Assembly: GCA_030549775.1 (NCBI GenBank)
Contig: CM060177.1
Span: forward strand, 65,758,138 to 65,822,137
Length of the DNA stretch: 64,000 nucleotides
Direction: 5' to 3'
DNA from: Tamarix chinensis
Taxonomy: Eukaryota > Streptophyta > Magnoliopsida > Caryophyllales > Tamaricaceae
Positions within the stretch are counted from its first letter, which is position 1, and each line of letters opens with the position of its first letter. The position numbers and the translations under genes are program-made. The notes beneath the pieces are model-generated. The model was not told the origin of the DNA, searched no databases, and saw nothing but the letters and a program-made list of their open reading frames with translations. Of this stretch, positions 9,891 to 21,158 are shown in pieces.

Positions 9891-11062
9891 TATAGCTACT
9901 GGTGAGGGAATGGAAGGTTCTTTTGGTGGTGGTGCATGTGGTGCAACAATGGTTGTTGAAGGTGGGTTTTTGGGGGTGTTTTGGTGCGGTTTTGGGGATG
10001 GTAAGGAGGGGGAAAGAAGGAGTGTGTTTGGGGTGGTTATTCAATAGAAAATTGGAGGAATAAGGAGATAGTTTTTAGGGAATTCAATGTGGTATATGTA
10101 TATATATTTGCATACACGCCAAGAAGGAGAGGAGGGAGGTTAAAATCGGGAAAAAATTTAAACCCAACCCACAACCGTAGGATGTGGGAATTGATGGGGG
10201 TAGAGGTATGCTTGGCAGAGGGAGGGTAAGGTGATCAGCATGGAGAGAGAAAAAGTAATTAAATAAGATATAGAGAGGGGATGGAAAAAATTGAAAAAAA
10301 AGTGGGGGTTTAGATTTAGGTTTAGGTTAGATAATTATCTGAGATTAGATTTAGGTTAGGAAAAATATTAATAACCCAAAATAAAAATTAAGATTAGGAT
10401 AAGATTTAGAAATAAAAAAATTAGGGTAAGGTAGAAAAATAAATTCTCGATGTTAGAATTAGGTTTCAATATTAATTACTTAGGATTATGTTTAGCTAAA
10501 AATTCGGGGTATTACAGGTGAGGGGTTGAGTGTCACCAGAGATGGGTATGTAAGTGGGTTGGCAAGTTAGGAAAGAGTCCACAAAGTTAAAAATTGTTAC
10601 CCTAGCTACTAGAAGAGAGAAAAGAGGTGAGAGAAAACTAGAAGGGAGGCTTGTCTCCAAAAGTGGCTTTTAGAATAATTTTATTAATTAAAATCATGTA
10701 ATGGTCTAATTGATATTAAAATAATACTAGAACTCTAACACATGATTTTTAGCATAATTGAACTCAAAGAAGAAGTTTTCATAATCATTGGAGAGAAATT
10801 CGAATAAAAAATTGGAAATGGATATGAAATTACAGGAAAACCAGTCGATCAGTTTTGGCAAACCTGTTGACTAGTTTGTCGAGAATGAGAGCATAAATAT
10901 TCCTAGCGCACCTATCGATCAGTAATGTAAATTAGTAGACTAGTATGCCTCAAATTCACATTTTTATTAGAATATCAAGCCCATTTCAAATCCAAAACTC
11001 ATTTATTTTATATCAACATAATTCTAAATATAGTTTGAAGTATTTTAGGACTAGGTATTACA

Positions 11063-12049
11063 TTAACAAAACTTGTGGTGAACTCTAGGAATACTTTTAT
11101 TGGCCTAGAATGGTAGGAGATGTATAATCAATTGTGGAAAGGTGCTCTAATTGCCAAAATTCTAAGAATCACTTCCACTAGATACTCTATACTCCATCGC
11201 CTATCTGAAATCATACTTGAGATCATGTGAATATGAACTTCATAATGGCATTGCCTAGGATACCAAGGCCAAATTATGCCATTATGGTGGTGGTACATTA
11301 GTTATCTAAGATGGCACATTTTTTCACTTTTCATAGGACAAATGATGCCTCTTATATTACTAATCTATACTTTATGGAGATAGTTAGGTTATATGGTATC
11401 CTAAATCAATTGTTTCTGATTGGGATACTAAGTTTCTCAGCTACTTTTAGAAGACATTATGGAGGTTGATTGGTACTAAAATCCTTTTTATTACAGCCTA
11501 TCATCCACAAACAGATGGTTAGATAGAATCACTAATTATACCATCACTATGCTTTTGAGGAGTATGGTTTGCAAATCCTTAAAGGATTGGGACATCATAC
11601 TAAGTCACCTAGAGTTTGCTTACAACTTGTCTCCATCTTATGCCAAATGTTGTTCTGCTTTTAAAGTAGTGTATGGAGTGAATCCCACCACTCCCATTGA
11701 TCTCATTCCTCTCCCTATTAAAGTACAAGTTATTTTTGATGTAAAAGATAGAGCCGAAAAATTCAAGAAGTTACATGAGTAAGAAAAGTCTAAAATTGAG
11801 AGAATTAATGAGATGAATAAAAATAAAGCTAACAAGCATTGAAAAGAGAAAATATTTGAGACAGGAGATCTAGTTTGGCTTCACCTTAGAAAGTAAATAA
11901 TTCCTTCTAGGAGGAATAACAAACTCATGCCAAGGAATGATGGACCACTCAAGGTGCTTGAATGGATTGGTAACAATGCATATAGATCCGTGCTTCCACC
12001 AAAACTAGGGAATATATAGAACACATTTAATGTGGGAGATTTACTTATC
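11063..12049 (+). pseudogene. G1 pol fragment 2: integrase
   Basis: Coding resumes after the TTAAC duplication. It gives EYFYWPRMVGDV, the zinc-finger end CSNCQNSKNHFH, then NYAIMVVVHQLSKMAHF-like core sequence and the segment MVCKSLKDWDIILSHLEFAYN followed by VVYGVNPTTPIDLIPLP. The C-terminal part (VWLHLRK) runs to a polypurine tract without a visible chromodomain. Several stops interrupt the frame; the longest open stretch is 11549-11782. With fragment 1 it forms one integrase split by LTR C1. It is collinear with, but diverged from, G2. Confidence 0.9.
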
Positions 12050-12061
12050 AAGAGGGGAGGA
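12050..12061 (+). other. G1 polypurine tract
   Basis: AAGAGGGGAGGA lies directly before the G1 3' LTR, as expected for the plus-strand primer of reverse transcription. G2 has the counterpart AAGAGGGAGAGGA at 25384-25396. Confidence 0.75.
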
Positions 12062-13069
12062 CGATGTAGGAGCATACCCAAAATATGATAACAATAATCT
12101 ATTCATTAATTTTTCTAAGTTAGGAGAATTTAAAACTCTCCTTACCTATACTAAGATATGAGCTAGATTATGGGCAGCCTTGCAAACCATGAAACACCAA
12201 ATAAAATCCATCAACTCACCACCTTTTCTTAGCTTTTTATGGCTTGAACATGGCTTATAATAAGCCATGAGACACTTGGCCACCACCAGCCAACAAGCAG
12301 CTATGTGAAGCCCCATGTTTGAAAATCCAAAGAGAAAAGAAGGCATGCATGCCTATTTTTGTGCAGTAGATTTAAGGCTTAAAACTTGTGATTTCCAAGA
12401 CCTTTATTAGCATAAATTAAGGATACATGACAAATTATTAATCAACCATGGAAACTGGTCAAAGGAGGTAGCATGGGGAAGGGTTACTTTCTTTATTTAT
12501 TTAAACATAAGTTAATGTAGTGTATCAGCATTTCCCTTCTTGTAATTTGTGTTTTATAAATCCTAATTCTAGCTTGTAAGCTAATGTACCAGTTAATATG
12601 TATGGGGAAGGGGTTGTGGGAGGCTCGATAATCAGCTCCTATGCGAATAGTTGGGGGTTAGTTTTCTTCCTACCATAGTTAGCATATATTAGAGTCATGT
12701 TTAGTTAAGTTTTTACCCTTGTGGTTTCCTAAGGGTTAGTTTTATTTTTCTCAACCTCTTACACTCTTTATATGAGTAAATAGTCGATTGTGAATGATAT
12801 GAATCCCTTAGTATTCAGTTGGATTTTAATAGCCCTCTTCACAATAAGCTTAGTTCATAGTTTGTTGTTATCTCAAAGATCTTATATTCTTTATCTTAAG
12901 AGTTAATACCTTAAGTGGTGATTGTAAGTACTTGATCTTAAGCATCACTTGAAGATCAAATCTATTCTTCCATCTTATTCTCTATTCTACTTTCATTTTT
13001 TTGGAAGTCAACCTACATTCCATCACCAACTCTTAGCAAGACCTAATTTGTTTAGAAATTTATACATCA
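12062..13069 (+). mobile_element. G1 3' LTR
   Basis: Starts cgatgtaggagcat, against TGATGTAAGAGCAT in the G2 3' LTR, and ends ...ACATCA; 1008 bp. It shares with the G2 LTRs the segments attaattttt-aagt, aatccaactcttagcaagacctaa and the same end. The first base pair has mutated from TG to CG. Its 5' partner lies outside the window, so G1 was a full element and not a solo LTR. Confidence 0.82.
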
Positions 13070-13579
13070 CCACCACTTTTGGTGACCAATGATAGATAAC
13101 TATAGAACCCAACAATAATGTATGGCCAGCTCATGCAAGCTAATGACACTAACACTAACTTAGCACTAACAAGTGTAGTATTAGAAAAGCATAATGTAGA
13201 ATATGATGAACGAATATTTTTACATATTTGATACCATTTTAATTTTAGAATTTTGTTATTCATTTGAATAATATGTGAGTTTATTTATATTAACCTTAAT
13301 TATGTGCTTAATTTATAATAATCTTATGTATTTAATTACTTTAGAGCTTAAAGTTGATTTTTATTTTAGTTTTGACAATATTTTGTATTTTAACCATTAA
13401 TTTCACATCTAAATTTGAATTGAAATGATTCAAATTTTGGTGCAAAGATAAAAACAAGAAATACAATTATTATTTTTAGTACTATTTTCTAAATTTGAGT
13501 GCATCAGGGTCTACATTTAGATTAAAGTCAAGGCTAGGATTAGGTGAGGGTGATTAAGAAAGTTTGGAATTGTGTGTGC
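13070..13579. other. Unassigned AT-rich background between G1 and the LINE
   Basis: No coding signature is seen. This DNA is continuous with 18511-18659 and 33516-34791 once the LINE and LTR C2 are removed. Its run of T/A-rich phrases such as tcaaattttggtgcaaaga suggests an old LTR, perhaps Athila-like, but that is weak inference. Confidence 0.45.
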
Positions 13580-13593
13580 TACTTTTTATTTAC
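13580..13593. repeat. LINE target-site duplication (3' side of LINE)
   Basis: TACTTTTTATTTAC, 14 bp, repeated exactly at 18497-18510. Length and T/A-rich composition fit target-primed reverse transcription by an L1-type endonuclease. Confidence 0.88.
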
Positions 13594-13639
13594 AACTTTT
13601 TTTAAAGAAAATTTTTATAACATCAAAAATAATTACAAA

Positions 13640-16600
13640 CCAGCCTATAGAATTGATCTACTTGACCCAACAAACCACTAAACTTATTACTCTTACTAGA
13701 ATGATTACATATAGAAGACATAACCAAGAAGATTTGTAAAGCTACCCTTTTCAAATCCCAAACAATATTTAAGAAAATGCATGCATTCCTAGCTTTCCAA
13801 ATCTCATAAAAAGCTACGGCATAAAGACCACATTTAAACTAAGCCTTAGTTACACCTCTGCCTCTTACTCTGGATATAGATCTTAATAAATCCTGCCATG
13901 ATCTATGCCTCCTCCTTTCCATGCAAGCCTTGCTAATTTCAACCCACAGTTGTTTCAGCACTGGGCAATGACAGAACAAATGATTAGTACTCTCCTCTTA
14001 CAAACAAAAATTGCACTGAAGGTTAATGGAAGGAACAAACTTGACTAAATTATCCTTGGTAGGCAGTCAGGAATGAGTAGCCAGCCAGAAGATGAACTTG
14101 TGCTTTGGGCTGCACCAAACAAATTTCCACTAAAACACTTTAGGAGCTTTATATCTAATGGTGTCATACACATTAGAAATTTGATAGTGGTGATCAAGCT
14201 ACCAATTCTGGAAAACTGGGAGCAAACGAGGTCTTAAGACAAAAATACTCTTCATCAACCAAGAAGCTGTACTGGGGAGCTAATATGATTCCATAGTCTG
14301 TTGTTTAATGAAATAGGAATGAACCCATTTTATCCATAAGGCATCCTTCTCCTGACACAAATGCCACAAGTGTTTCCCCACAGCAGCAACATTCCAGGAA
14401 AACAAGTCCATAATTCCCAGTACACCCTCCTTCTTAGGCAGACAAACCATCCTCTAGGCTAATAAAGCTCTTTTATTTGGTGAAACCTTCCCTACCCATA
14501 GAAAAGCCCTACATAATCCCACCACTTGGTGTAATATCTTTTTTGGAAGCAGAAACAATTGACTCCAGTAACTGGTACTACCAAATATGACTGATTTCAA
14601 CAATTGAAGTCAACCTGCATAGGATAACAACTTGCTGGCCCAGTGATGAAGTCTTCCAGTAATTTTCTGAATCAATATGAGCATATCTACAGCTTTTAAC
14701 TTAGAAGCATCCAAAGGCACCCCTAGATATTTGAAAGGAAGCCTCCCCTCCTGGAATTGTAATTGTGAAAGAATTGACCCCTTCAATTCCCGAGAAATAC
14801 CTCCAAAATAGATATAACTCTTCTCTAGGCTAATATGAAGCCCTGAAGCAACATCAAACTCCTTCAAAATGCCTTTGATAGCAAGCACTGATGCCAAATC
14901 AGCTTTACAGAAAACCAATAGATCATCTGCAAAAGCTAGGTTAATAAGTTTCAATCTCTTGCATGCCCTTGGAAATCATCCTTCAACCATAAAGTCTGAA
15001 ACATCCTACTTAGGTATTCCATAACAATGACAAACAAATAAGGGGACAGGGGGTCTCCTTGTCTTAGACCATTTTTCCCCTTAAAAGGAGCCTGCATATC
15101 ATTATTAATGCATAATGATTAAGAAACAGATGATACACAAGCCATTAGCAACTTTACCATATGAGGAGGGAAATGCAGTCCAAGCAACACATTCTTTAAA
15201 AACTTCTAATTAACTAAATCATAAGCTTTACCATATGATGATGCATGTTTCCTGTTATACATATGAAGTAACTCATGGGCTAATAACACATTATCTCCAA
15301 TGTTTCTACCTTTAACAAAACCAGCCTAGGAATCATGAATAATAGCTGGTAAAACACTTTGCTATCTACCAGCTAAAATTTTAGCAAAAACCTTATACAC
15401 CACATTGCAATAAGCAATTGGTCTGAAAATTGCAACTCCTTGTGCATCCTTACTTTAGGAATAAGCACTAACTTTGTTTGCCCCCCAAAAAAGGAACAGA
15501 AGCAGTTTGAAATGACTTCCTCAACAAAACCCATAAATCTTCTCCCAACACTGTCCAAGAGGCCTTAAAAAAACTAGCAGGGAATCCATCAGGTCCAGGA
15601 GCTTTATATTATCCTATAGACCATAGAGCATCTTTAACCTCCTACAAAGAAACATGCCTGAGCATAAGCTGCTGATGAGCCACAGACAAGGTTGGACCCT
15701 GCAGAAAAACATCCTTAGAGGTATCCCCTGAAGAAAGGTTCCCTTTGCCTAACAAATCAATATAGAAAGAGACAAAGTCCTTATTAATCCCACCTAAATC
15801 AGAACACCACTGGCCTTCTCTATTCTTACCTCTTCTTCTAACATTCTGCCTCTAACTAGCCTTCATTATAGAGAAAAAGAAGTGAGAATTGGAGTCTCCC
15901 AAATTCAGCCATATAATTCTTGATTTCTATTTTAGAAAACTCTCTTCACAACTTGCATAGTGCTCATACAACTTGAGACATCTTTTCTCCTCTGCCTGTA
16001 GAGACAGATTCTAGGGCTGTTGAGCCACCAGGTCTTGACTCCTTCTCAGCCCAGTTCTAGCCTCCTACACCCTAGAAGAAATGCCTCCAAACTTATCCTT
16101 GTTAAAACCAATAAGCCGAGATCTAATCTCCCATGGCTTACTTTTGAAACCCTTTTGAACAGAACTAGGAAAAACTTTCCTCCACATAGAAGTCACTAAA
16201 GGAAGAAAATCATGGTCTAAAGTCCACATATCAAAGAACTTAAACTGCCACTTGCAATGAGGCATCCTTTCAGCAAGAGTCACCAAAGCAGGGCTATGAT
16301 CAGAGAAAAGGGTTTCCAAAAGCTGATTAAAAGAAAAAGAAAACTTTGCAGACCATACTAAGTTACCCATAACCCTGTCGAACTTAGCCATAATCCTTTT
16401 TTCTCCCAAACTTTGATTAGACCAAGTGAATTTCAATCCCGAGTAAACTAGATCATGAATTAATAAGGAATTACAACAATCTCTTGCATCATTAACATCA
16501 TTAATATTCACCACATTACCTTGCAATTTCTCATCAGGTTGCAAAACCACATTAAAGTCTTCCAAAACTATCCATGGCTCTCCTTCTACCTTATGAACAT

Positions 16601-16969
16601 CCATCCATTTCCACAAACTATTTCTATCTCCCCTGAATTAAAAGCATAAACAAAAGTTACATAGAATGACATATTAGAATGAATACCCAAAACAAAAACA
16701 TGAACAACTTGTTCACAGTTGGCAAGAAGTTGAACTTCCCAGACATCTTTATCCCATACACACCAAATCCTACCATTTGAATGAAAATCACAGTTACTAT
16801 ATCTCACCTACCTATGCCCAAGCCTTGCACAAATCCTATCTGCCTTACTACACTTCACCCTGGTTTCAATCAGGCCCATAATGGACACTTTATGCACTGA
16901 TAACCAGTGCTTTAGTTCCTTCTGTTTGAAGGACTTATTCAAGCCCCTTCTATTCCAAGCCCCTATCAT
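13640..16969 (-). pseudogene. LINE ORF2: endonuclease / reverse transcriptase / zf-RVT (dead)
   Basis: The start ATG (16967-16969) gives MIGAWNRRGLNKSFKQ, the usual N-terminus of plant L1 endonuclease. Further endonuclease motifs are MGLIETRV, the segment LKFTWSNQSLGEKRI and FSDHSPALV with its catalytic SDH. The normally conserved GDFN motif reads EDFN. A stop falls near 16810 after LGHR. Reverse transcriptase follows: APGPDGFPASFFK (about 15600), GLRQGDPLSPYLFVIVMEY (about 15050) and the catalytic AFADDLLVF (about 14930). The zf-RVT-like end shows CNFC and HLFCHCPV near 14000. The frame is broken repeatedly; the longest open pieces are 16065-16616 and 14610-14954. Confidence 0.92.
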
Positions 16970-18463
16970 TGACTTGATCCAGAATAGAATGAATCAAAGA
17001 AGAATCCTCCAACATGAAAAGACTAGAGTCTTTATAGATAGGATCCTGCAGGATACTTTCAACACCTTCTTCTCGAAGATAATCAAACCTGTTACCAGTG
17101 CTCACCTCATCCATATTCTCTTTTCCTTTATGAGTTCTTATCTGCATCCAATTCCCTAACACATTTTCCTTGGAACACCCAACACCATTAGCATTCTCTT
17201 TATTCTCTCTAGCAGCTGCATTCACTGAATTCTTTGCATATGGCTGCTCTACCAGCATACGAGCACGGGAATTTCCCCCATTGTTGAGTCTTGAGAATTC
17301 GAGGCCTCCTTTTGGAATTTCCCCCATTGTTGAGTCTCCTTCCTAGGTTTAAAGCTTCCCTCTATCTGTTTAACTAACATAGAAGACTTAACTTGAGATT
17401 CTCTAGCCTTCCTGCACTTCTCTGTAGAATGACCAGACTCATGACAAACCTCACAGAATGCAGGCCTCCATTCATACACTATCTTTTGGGACAAAACCTC
17501 ACTATATGGATCCACAATTTCCGCTGAATCCACAAGTTTTTTCGAGACATCAACCTCGACCAGCATACGAGCAAAGGAAATTCTTTCTCCTACTGAGGTG
17601 ATACCGTCCAAGAATAAGGGTCTACCCACAACACTTCCAATCCTACTTAAAGAATCAACATCCCAATAGTCCAAAGGCAGGTTCACCAACTTCACCCACA
17701 AAGGCATGAATTGGAATTTCTCCTTTGTGAACTAAAATTTGCAGTGCCACTCTTTGAGAATGAAAGGTCGATTAAGGAAAGACCAATAAGGCTTAGATAG
17801 AACCCAATCCCTGTCCTCCTTCGAACCAAATTTGAAAACTACAAAACCTTGATCATGCATCAAAACTTTTGGTTCTTTTATACCTGACTAGTTCCTTTTG
17901 GCATAACCTATCATTTAACCAAATGAAGGTCTAAAACCAATGATATAACCCATAATCGCTCATTGCTAATCCTCACAATTTAAATCCACCTTCTCCTTTT
18001 GCAACTTAACTTGAATTTTGTCTCTAGTAATCACAGGCAGCATATAGCAAAGTTTTGATCCTTTTAGTGGAATCCTATTACCCATCAACTTATCCTTCCA
18101 TGAAATCTGATCAACCTTCGAATTATCTTAGGAATCAGGACATATCAACTCACCTTCAAACACGGGTTTTCCAATAGAAAAAGGAACATTGATCGCATCT
18201 TCCTCCACACCTGAACCATCGCCAACCACCTTCTATAGGAAAGAATCAACCCTAGCAGACGACCTGTGATCGACATCCAAACTTGCATGCTCCATGCATG
18301 CACCTACATCCTCTTTAGAGACCGAAACTAAATCATCGAAAACCCCTAAACCCCAGCCCTGATTATCAGGCTTCAAACCACCAATATCATCAGATGCTAC
18401 AATACTCCCCAAAACCATCTTCTTCTTTTTTGGCGAAGCAACAACGCTCCTCGTTCGAGCCAT
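16950..18463 (-). pseudogene. LINE ORF1: DUF4283-like, zinc-knuckle RNA-binding protein (dead)
   Basis: Starts MARTRSVVASPKKKKM at 18463, shortly after the LINE 5' end. The middle contains a DUF4283-type stretch (DRDWVLSKPYWSF, MPLWVKLVNLPLDYWD, GSVVGRPLFLD). A CCHC zinc knuckle follows, CEVCHESGHSTEKC, at about 17418-17460. The C-terminus ends VNDRGLE at 16950, overlapping the ORF2 start by 20 bp in another frame. Stops split it into pieces (18233-18463, 17249-17707, 16950-17327). A short duplication near 17245-17340 adds a frame disruption. ORF1 proteins of this type coat LINE RNA. Confidence 0.88.
17268..17335 (-). repeat. Local duplication in LINE ORF1
   Basis: The plus-strand string ggaatttcccccattgttga occurs at about 17269 and again at about 17313, some 44 bp apart, both followed by gtct. 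Just beside it, ccagcatacgagcacggga (about 17254) repeats a phrase found at about 17562. The duplicate creates the overlapping frames seen in this part of ORF1. Confidence 0.7.
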
Positions 18464-18496
18464 GGAGGAGGAAAGAGGAGAGAGTGGCTAGGGTTT

Positions 18497-18510
18497 TACT
18501 TTTTATTTAC
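18497..18510. repeat. LINE target-site duplication (5' side of LINE)
   Basis: TACTTTTTATTTAC, identical to 13580-13593. Confidence 0.88.
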
Positions 18511-18659
18511 TATTTATTATCATAATCATCATCATCTTTACAATATAAGAAGATATTGCATCAAAAACCCATAGAAATAGCAACCACCATGTGAGAAAAC
18601 ATTGAGAAAAAAAAAGAAAAAGATATGTGTTTGACTTGCCAACCATAATTGCTTTCGAT
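18511..18659. other. Unassigned background between LINE and LTR C2
   Basis: AT-rich DNA without recognised features, continuous with 13070-13579 and 33516-34791. Confidence 0.5.
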
Positions 18660-18664
18660 ATTCT
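18660..18664. repeat. Probable target-site duplication (left) of LTR C2
   Basis: ATTCT precedes C2 and ATTAT (33511-33515) follows it, a four-of-five match. The element is old, so one mutation is plausible. Confidence 0.55.
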
Positions 18665-19485
18665 AGTAACATCCCCCATTTTTGAACTAGAAAATTTTGT
18701 TTTGAAGACAATGTGGAAGAATTTGAAAACACAAAATTGGAGAATAATAATATAATAATCATGAGAGAGGTATGATTATCACCTTACCTCTGTTTGATGC
18801 AAGGCAAAATGGAACCATGAATGAAAAGATGCATGCTTATAATAATATTACAGCTATACAAATGATAATGAAAATGAGAATAATAATAAAGATAGGAAGG
18901 AGTAGGATAGTTAACAAAATCCAAATATAATAATGAAAACTAAGAGTTTAAATGACCAGAAGAATGAAAACATCCCAATGCAATGGTTATAATATATTTA
19001 GTTGGTTAACCTTCCTCTTAAGCACAAAATATAAATCTCTAACCCTAAGTAATGGCCAACTACTAGCTCACATCATCATCTTCAGCATACTCTAATTGAG
19101 AATCAGTCCTTAGCAAATTGCCATATGCTCCTCCAACTAGAAGATGGATCATTATAGTGATTATATAAGTGCAATATCATTATAGTGAAGTATTAGTAAA
19201 AAAGACTACATAAACATATGGTAAGGCTCATATAGCACATTGAAGTTAAATAGTAGCATAATGATACACATACCATTATGAATCAACACTCAATCTCATA
19301 GCAATAATACAACAAGGCTTGCTAGTATGGAGATCATGGAAGAATAAGAGTATAGTAAATGCATTGTAACCACAAAATATACACCATATTATAAATTTTG
19401 CTTTAGTGATCCCATAATTATGATAATTCATTTGGCAGCATCTAATTCTCCACCATAATCAAAGTCATGGTAGCATACAAACATA

Positions 19486-19830
19486 ATGAGATACCGCACC
19501 TACCTCACGAGGCCCAGATACATTAAAGAGGCTTTTCTCCAATGATACCACACCCACTACACATCGAGTTCATCTACCATGAGAGCTAAAACAAATTAGG
19601 ATACACCACCACCATATGGGGTTGAAATATATTAAGGGGGCTTGTGTGGGGATAACTCACCCACCACACCCTGAATACCTTTATTGTGAGGGTTAAAATG
19701 TTGGTATATCACACCTGCCAAAGTAATGGACAATACCAAGTGCTACGGGGCTTATATTGGGATACATCACCAACCCAAGTTGGACACCAATATCATGCCG
19801 ACCTACCATAGTATAATCCTATACCTCAAA
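19486..19830. repeat. Degenerate tandem units in LTR C2
   Basis: Three to four units of about 90-110 bp, each with a form of gataccacacccactacac followed by ctaccatgagagct- or tattgtgagggt-like sequence and a ttaaggggcttgtg-like part. They correspond to the 5229-5520 duplication of LTR C1, and in inverted form to 46640-46920 of LTR C4. Confidence 0.65.
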
Positions 19831-20023
19831 GATATGCGTATACTCCTCTACCAATTATAACCTGGTGGAGAAGAAAATAGGTATTGAGTAAAAATGTAAA
19901 CCCGTCCACTGACTCCCATTCGGCTAACTTGAGATTCAGATAAAAAGTCTTGAAGAAAATCTTATTCCATTATTATTAATTACTAAGCGAGATAACAAAT
20001 AATATATTAATTCCATAAATAGC

Positions 20024-20028
20024 TAATT
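20024..20028. repeat. Target-site duplication (left) of G2
   Basis: TAATT, repeated exactly at 26353-26357. Confidence 0.83.
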
Positions 20029-20977
20029 TAATGTAATCTCATCCTCATTTGATGATTACAATCTTATCATTAATTTTTTCAAGTTTGAGAGCTACAAAAA
20101 TTTCTTACATGGACAAATTAATCATTCAAAAAAACCTAGCAATACAAGCCATGCAAACCTTGTCAACCCCCTTTTTTACCATCCATAAAACACTAAAAAA
20201 GAGGGCATCTAAAGCCACATTTTTTCTTAAGTTTTCCCCCATCTTTTTCCCCATTTTTCTTCAATATTTTAGCCATAAAAATTTACAAAAACTTAGCCCA
20301 TTCTTAATCCTTGGAAGCAACACAAAACAACTACAAGTCCCTCTAAATTTGAATGTCAAGTCATTTTCATCACTTAGGAAGAACTATATAGATTTGGGGA
20401 AGAGTAAGGAAGTCTATGAAACATTACTTACTTATTTTTGTTACTTAAAATATTAAAAGGACCCTTTTATCTTTATTTTTTAGTATTATTTCTATTATTT
20501 GAGTTAGAACATGTGCTAAGTGGGTAAGAAAAACCCCAAAACTTTCTCAAACTTCCACCCCATGACCGAAACTCATAGGTTAGCACTTAGGAATATTTTC
20601 TCCTTTTTTTTAGATCTAATCACATGTGTTAGTTGGATAAGTTTTAATATTTAATCCTACAATTATTCTATAAGTTTTAAGGATAGAATAAAAGAGATGA
20701 ACTTAACCTTTGGTTGCATTATTTTCTCTCAAAATTGAGAGCCCTTCTCCTTCATTCTATAGGTGTAAGAGTTTGAAGATCATGAAAAAATCTTATAAGA
20801 TTTATCCTAATAGTTTATACCTTTGGTGGTACTTATAAGTATTGATTCAAAAGGTTACCAATAATCAAATTTTTATCCTCTCAAATATCCCCTATTTCTC
20901 TCTTACTTTTTTTGGTTGTTCTAAAGTTTTAGAAAACCAACTCCTAGTAAGACCTAAGTTGGATATCATATGCATCA
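20029..20977 (+). mobile_element. G2 5' LTR
   Basis: 949 bp, starting taatgtaatctcatcc (mutated from TGATGTAAGAGCATCC) and ending GCATCA. It aligns along its whole length with 25397-26352. The 135-residue reading frame at 20049-20456 lies within the LTR, has no counterpart frame in the 3' LTR, and is not a gene. Confidence 0.88.
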
Positions 20978-20980
20978 CAA

Positions 20981-20992
20981 TAGTTTTAAAGC
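20981..20992 (+). other. G2 primer-binding site, decayed tRNA-iMet type
   Basis: TAGTTTTAAAGC sits three bases after the LTR and aligns with the initiator-Met primer site TGGTATCAGAGC. The following TTAGGTTT agrees with the usual downstream sequence. Three of the four mismatches are G-to-A or C-to-T changes. Confidence 0.65.
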
Positions 20993-21158
20993 TTAGGTTT
21001 TAGTAATTTGGGTCTTATCTTATCTTACTATAATCCTTATCTAAATCAAACACACAATTTTTTTTCTAAACTAAACAACCCTCCATTTCTCAAACTCAAT
21101 TCCATTTTCTTCTTCCTTTAGTCAAATCCTTTGCTTTTCTTAACTTTATTAATCTTCA

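Larger units (their letters stand above)
7353..10516 (-). mobile_element. LTR B1: solo LTR of a family A relative inside LTR C1
   Basis: Begins TGTAACACCCC (followed by aaaatttactattgaaaa, as in LTR A3) and ends CGGGGTATTACA; 3164 bp. Read on the minus strand it shows the family A order: AT-rich start, C-rich module (plus-strand purine-rich 9545-10240), and the phrase type ccactattcttaaactngtgg repeated at 7995-8420. C1 resumes at 10517, matching the corresponding part of LTR C2. The flanks tggta (7348-7352) and ggtga (10517-10521) are not a clean target-site duplication, so one end may have mutated. No coding domains are present. Confidence 0.78.
4505..11062 (-). mobile_element. LTR C1: solo LTR of family C, interrupted by LTR B1
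   Basis: Begins TGTAACATCCC, ends GGTATTACA, and is flanked by exact TTAAC duplications inside the G1 pol gene. Removing nested LTR B1 (7353-10516) leaves about 3.4 kb with no coding domains, primer site or second LTR, so it is a solo LTR. Orientation is set as minus by comparison with C4, C5 and their purine/pyrimidine order. Hallmarks are two direct-repeat blocks (5229-5520, 5596-5850) and two clusters of the ACTAGTCGA-type motif (5990-6480, 10835-10950). Reading frames inside are short and lack family signatures. Confidence 0.87.
13594..18496 (-). mobile_element. Full-length but inactive L1-type LINE
   Basis: A minus-strand non-LTR retrotransposon of 4903 bp with a perfect 14-bp target-site duplication. 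The 5' end (18496) reads AAAACCCTAGCCACTCTC followed by the ORF1 start at 18463. Order: ORF1 (DUF4283-like plus zinc knuckle), ORF2 (endonuclease, reverse transcriptase, zf-RVT), 3' UTR and a short A-rich tail (plus-strand T runs at 13597-13603). Both ORFs contain several stops, so it cannot act by itself. It has inserted in the same background that received LTR C2. Confidence 0.92.

Noticed and set aside
16881..17159. 92-residue plus-strand frame
   Set aside because: Antisense to the LINE ORF1/ORF2 junction.
20049..20456. 135-residue frame
   Set aside because: Lies in the G2 5' LTR; the matching 3' LTR region has stops and frame changes, and the sequence has no signature.
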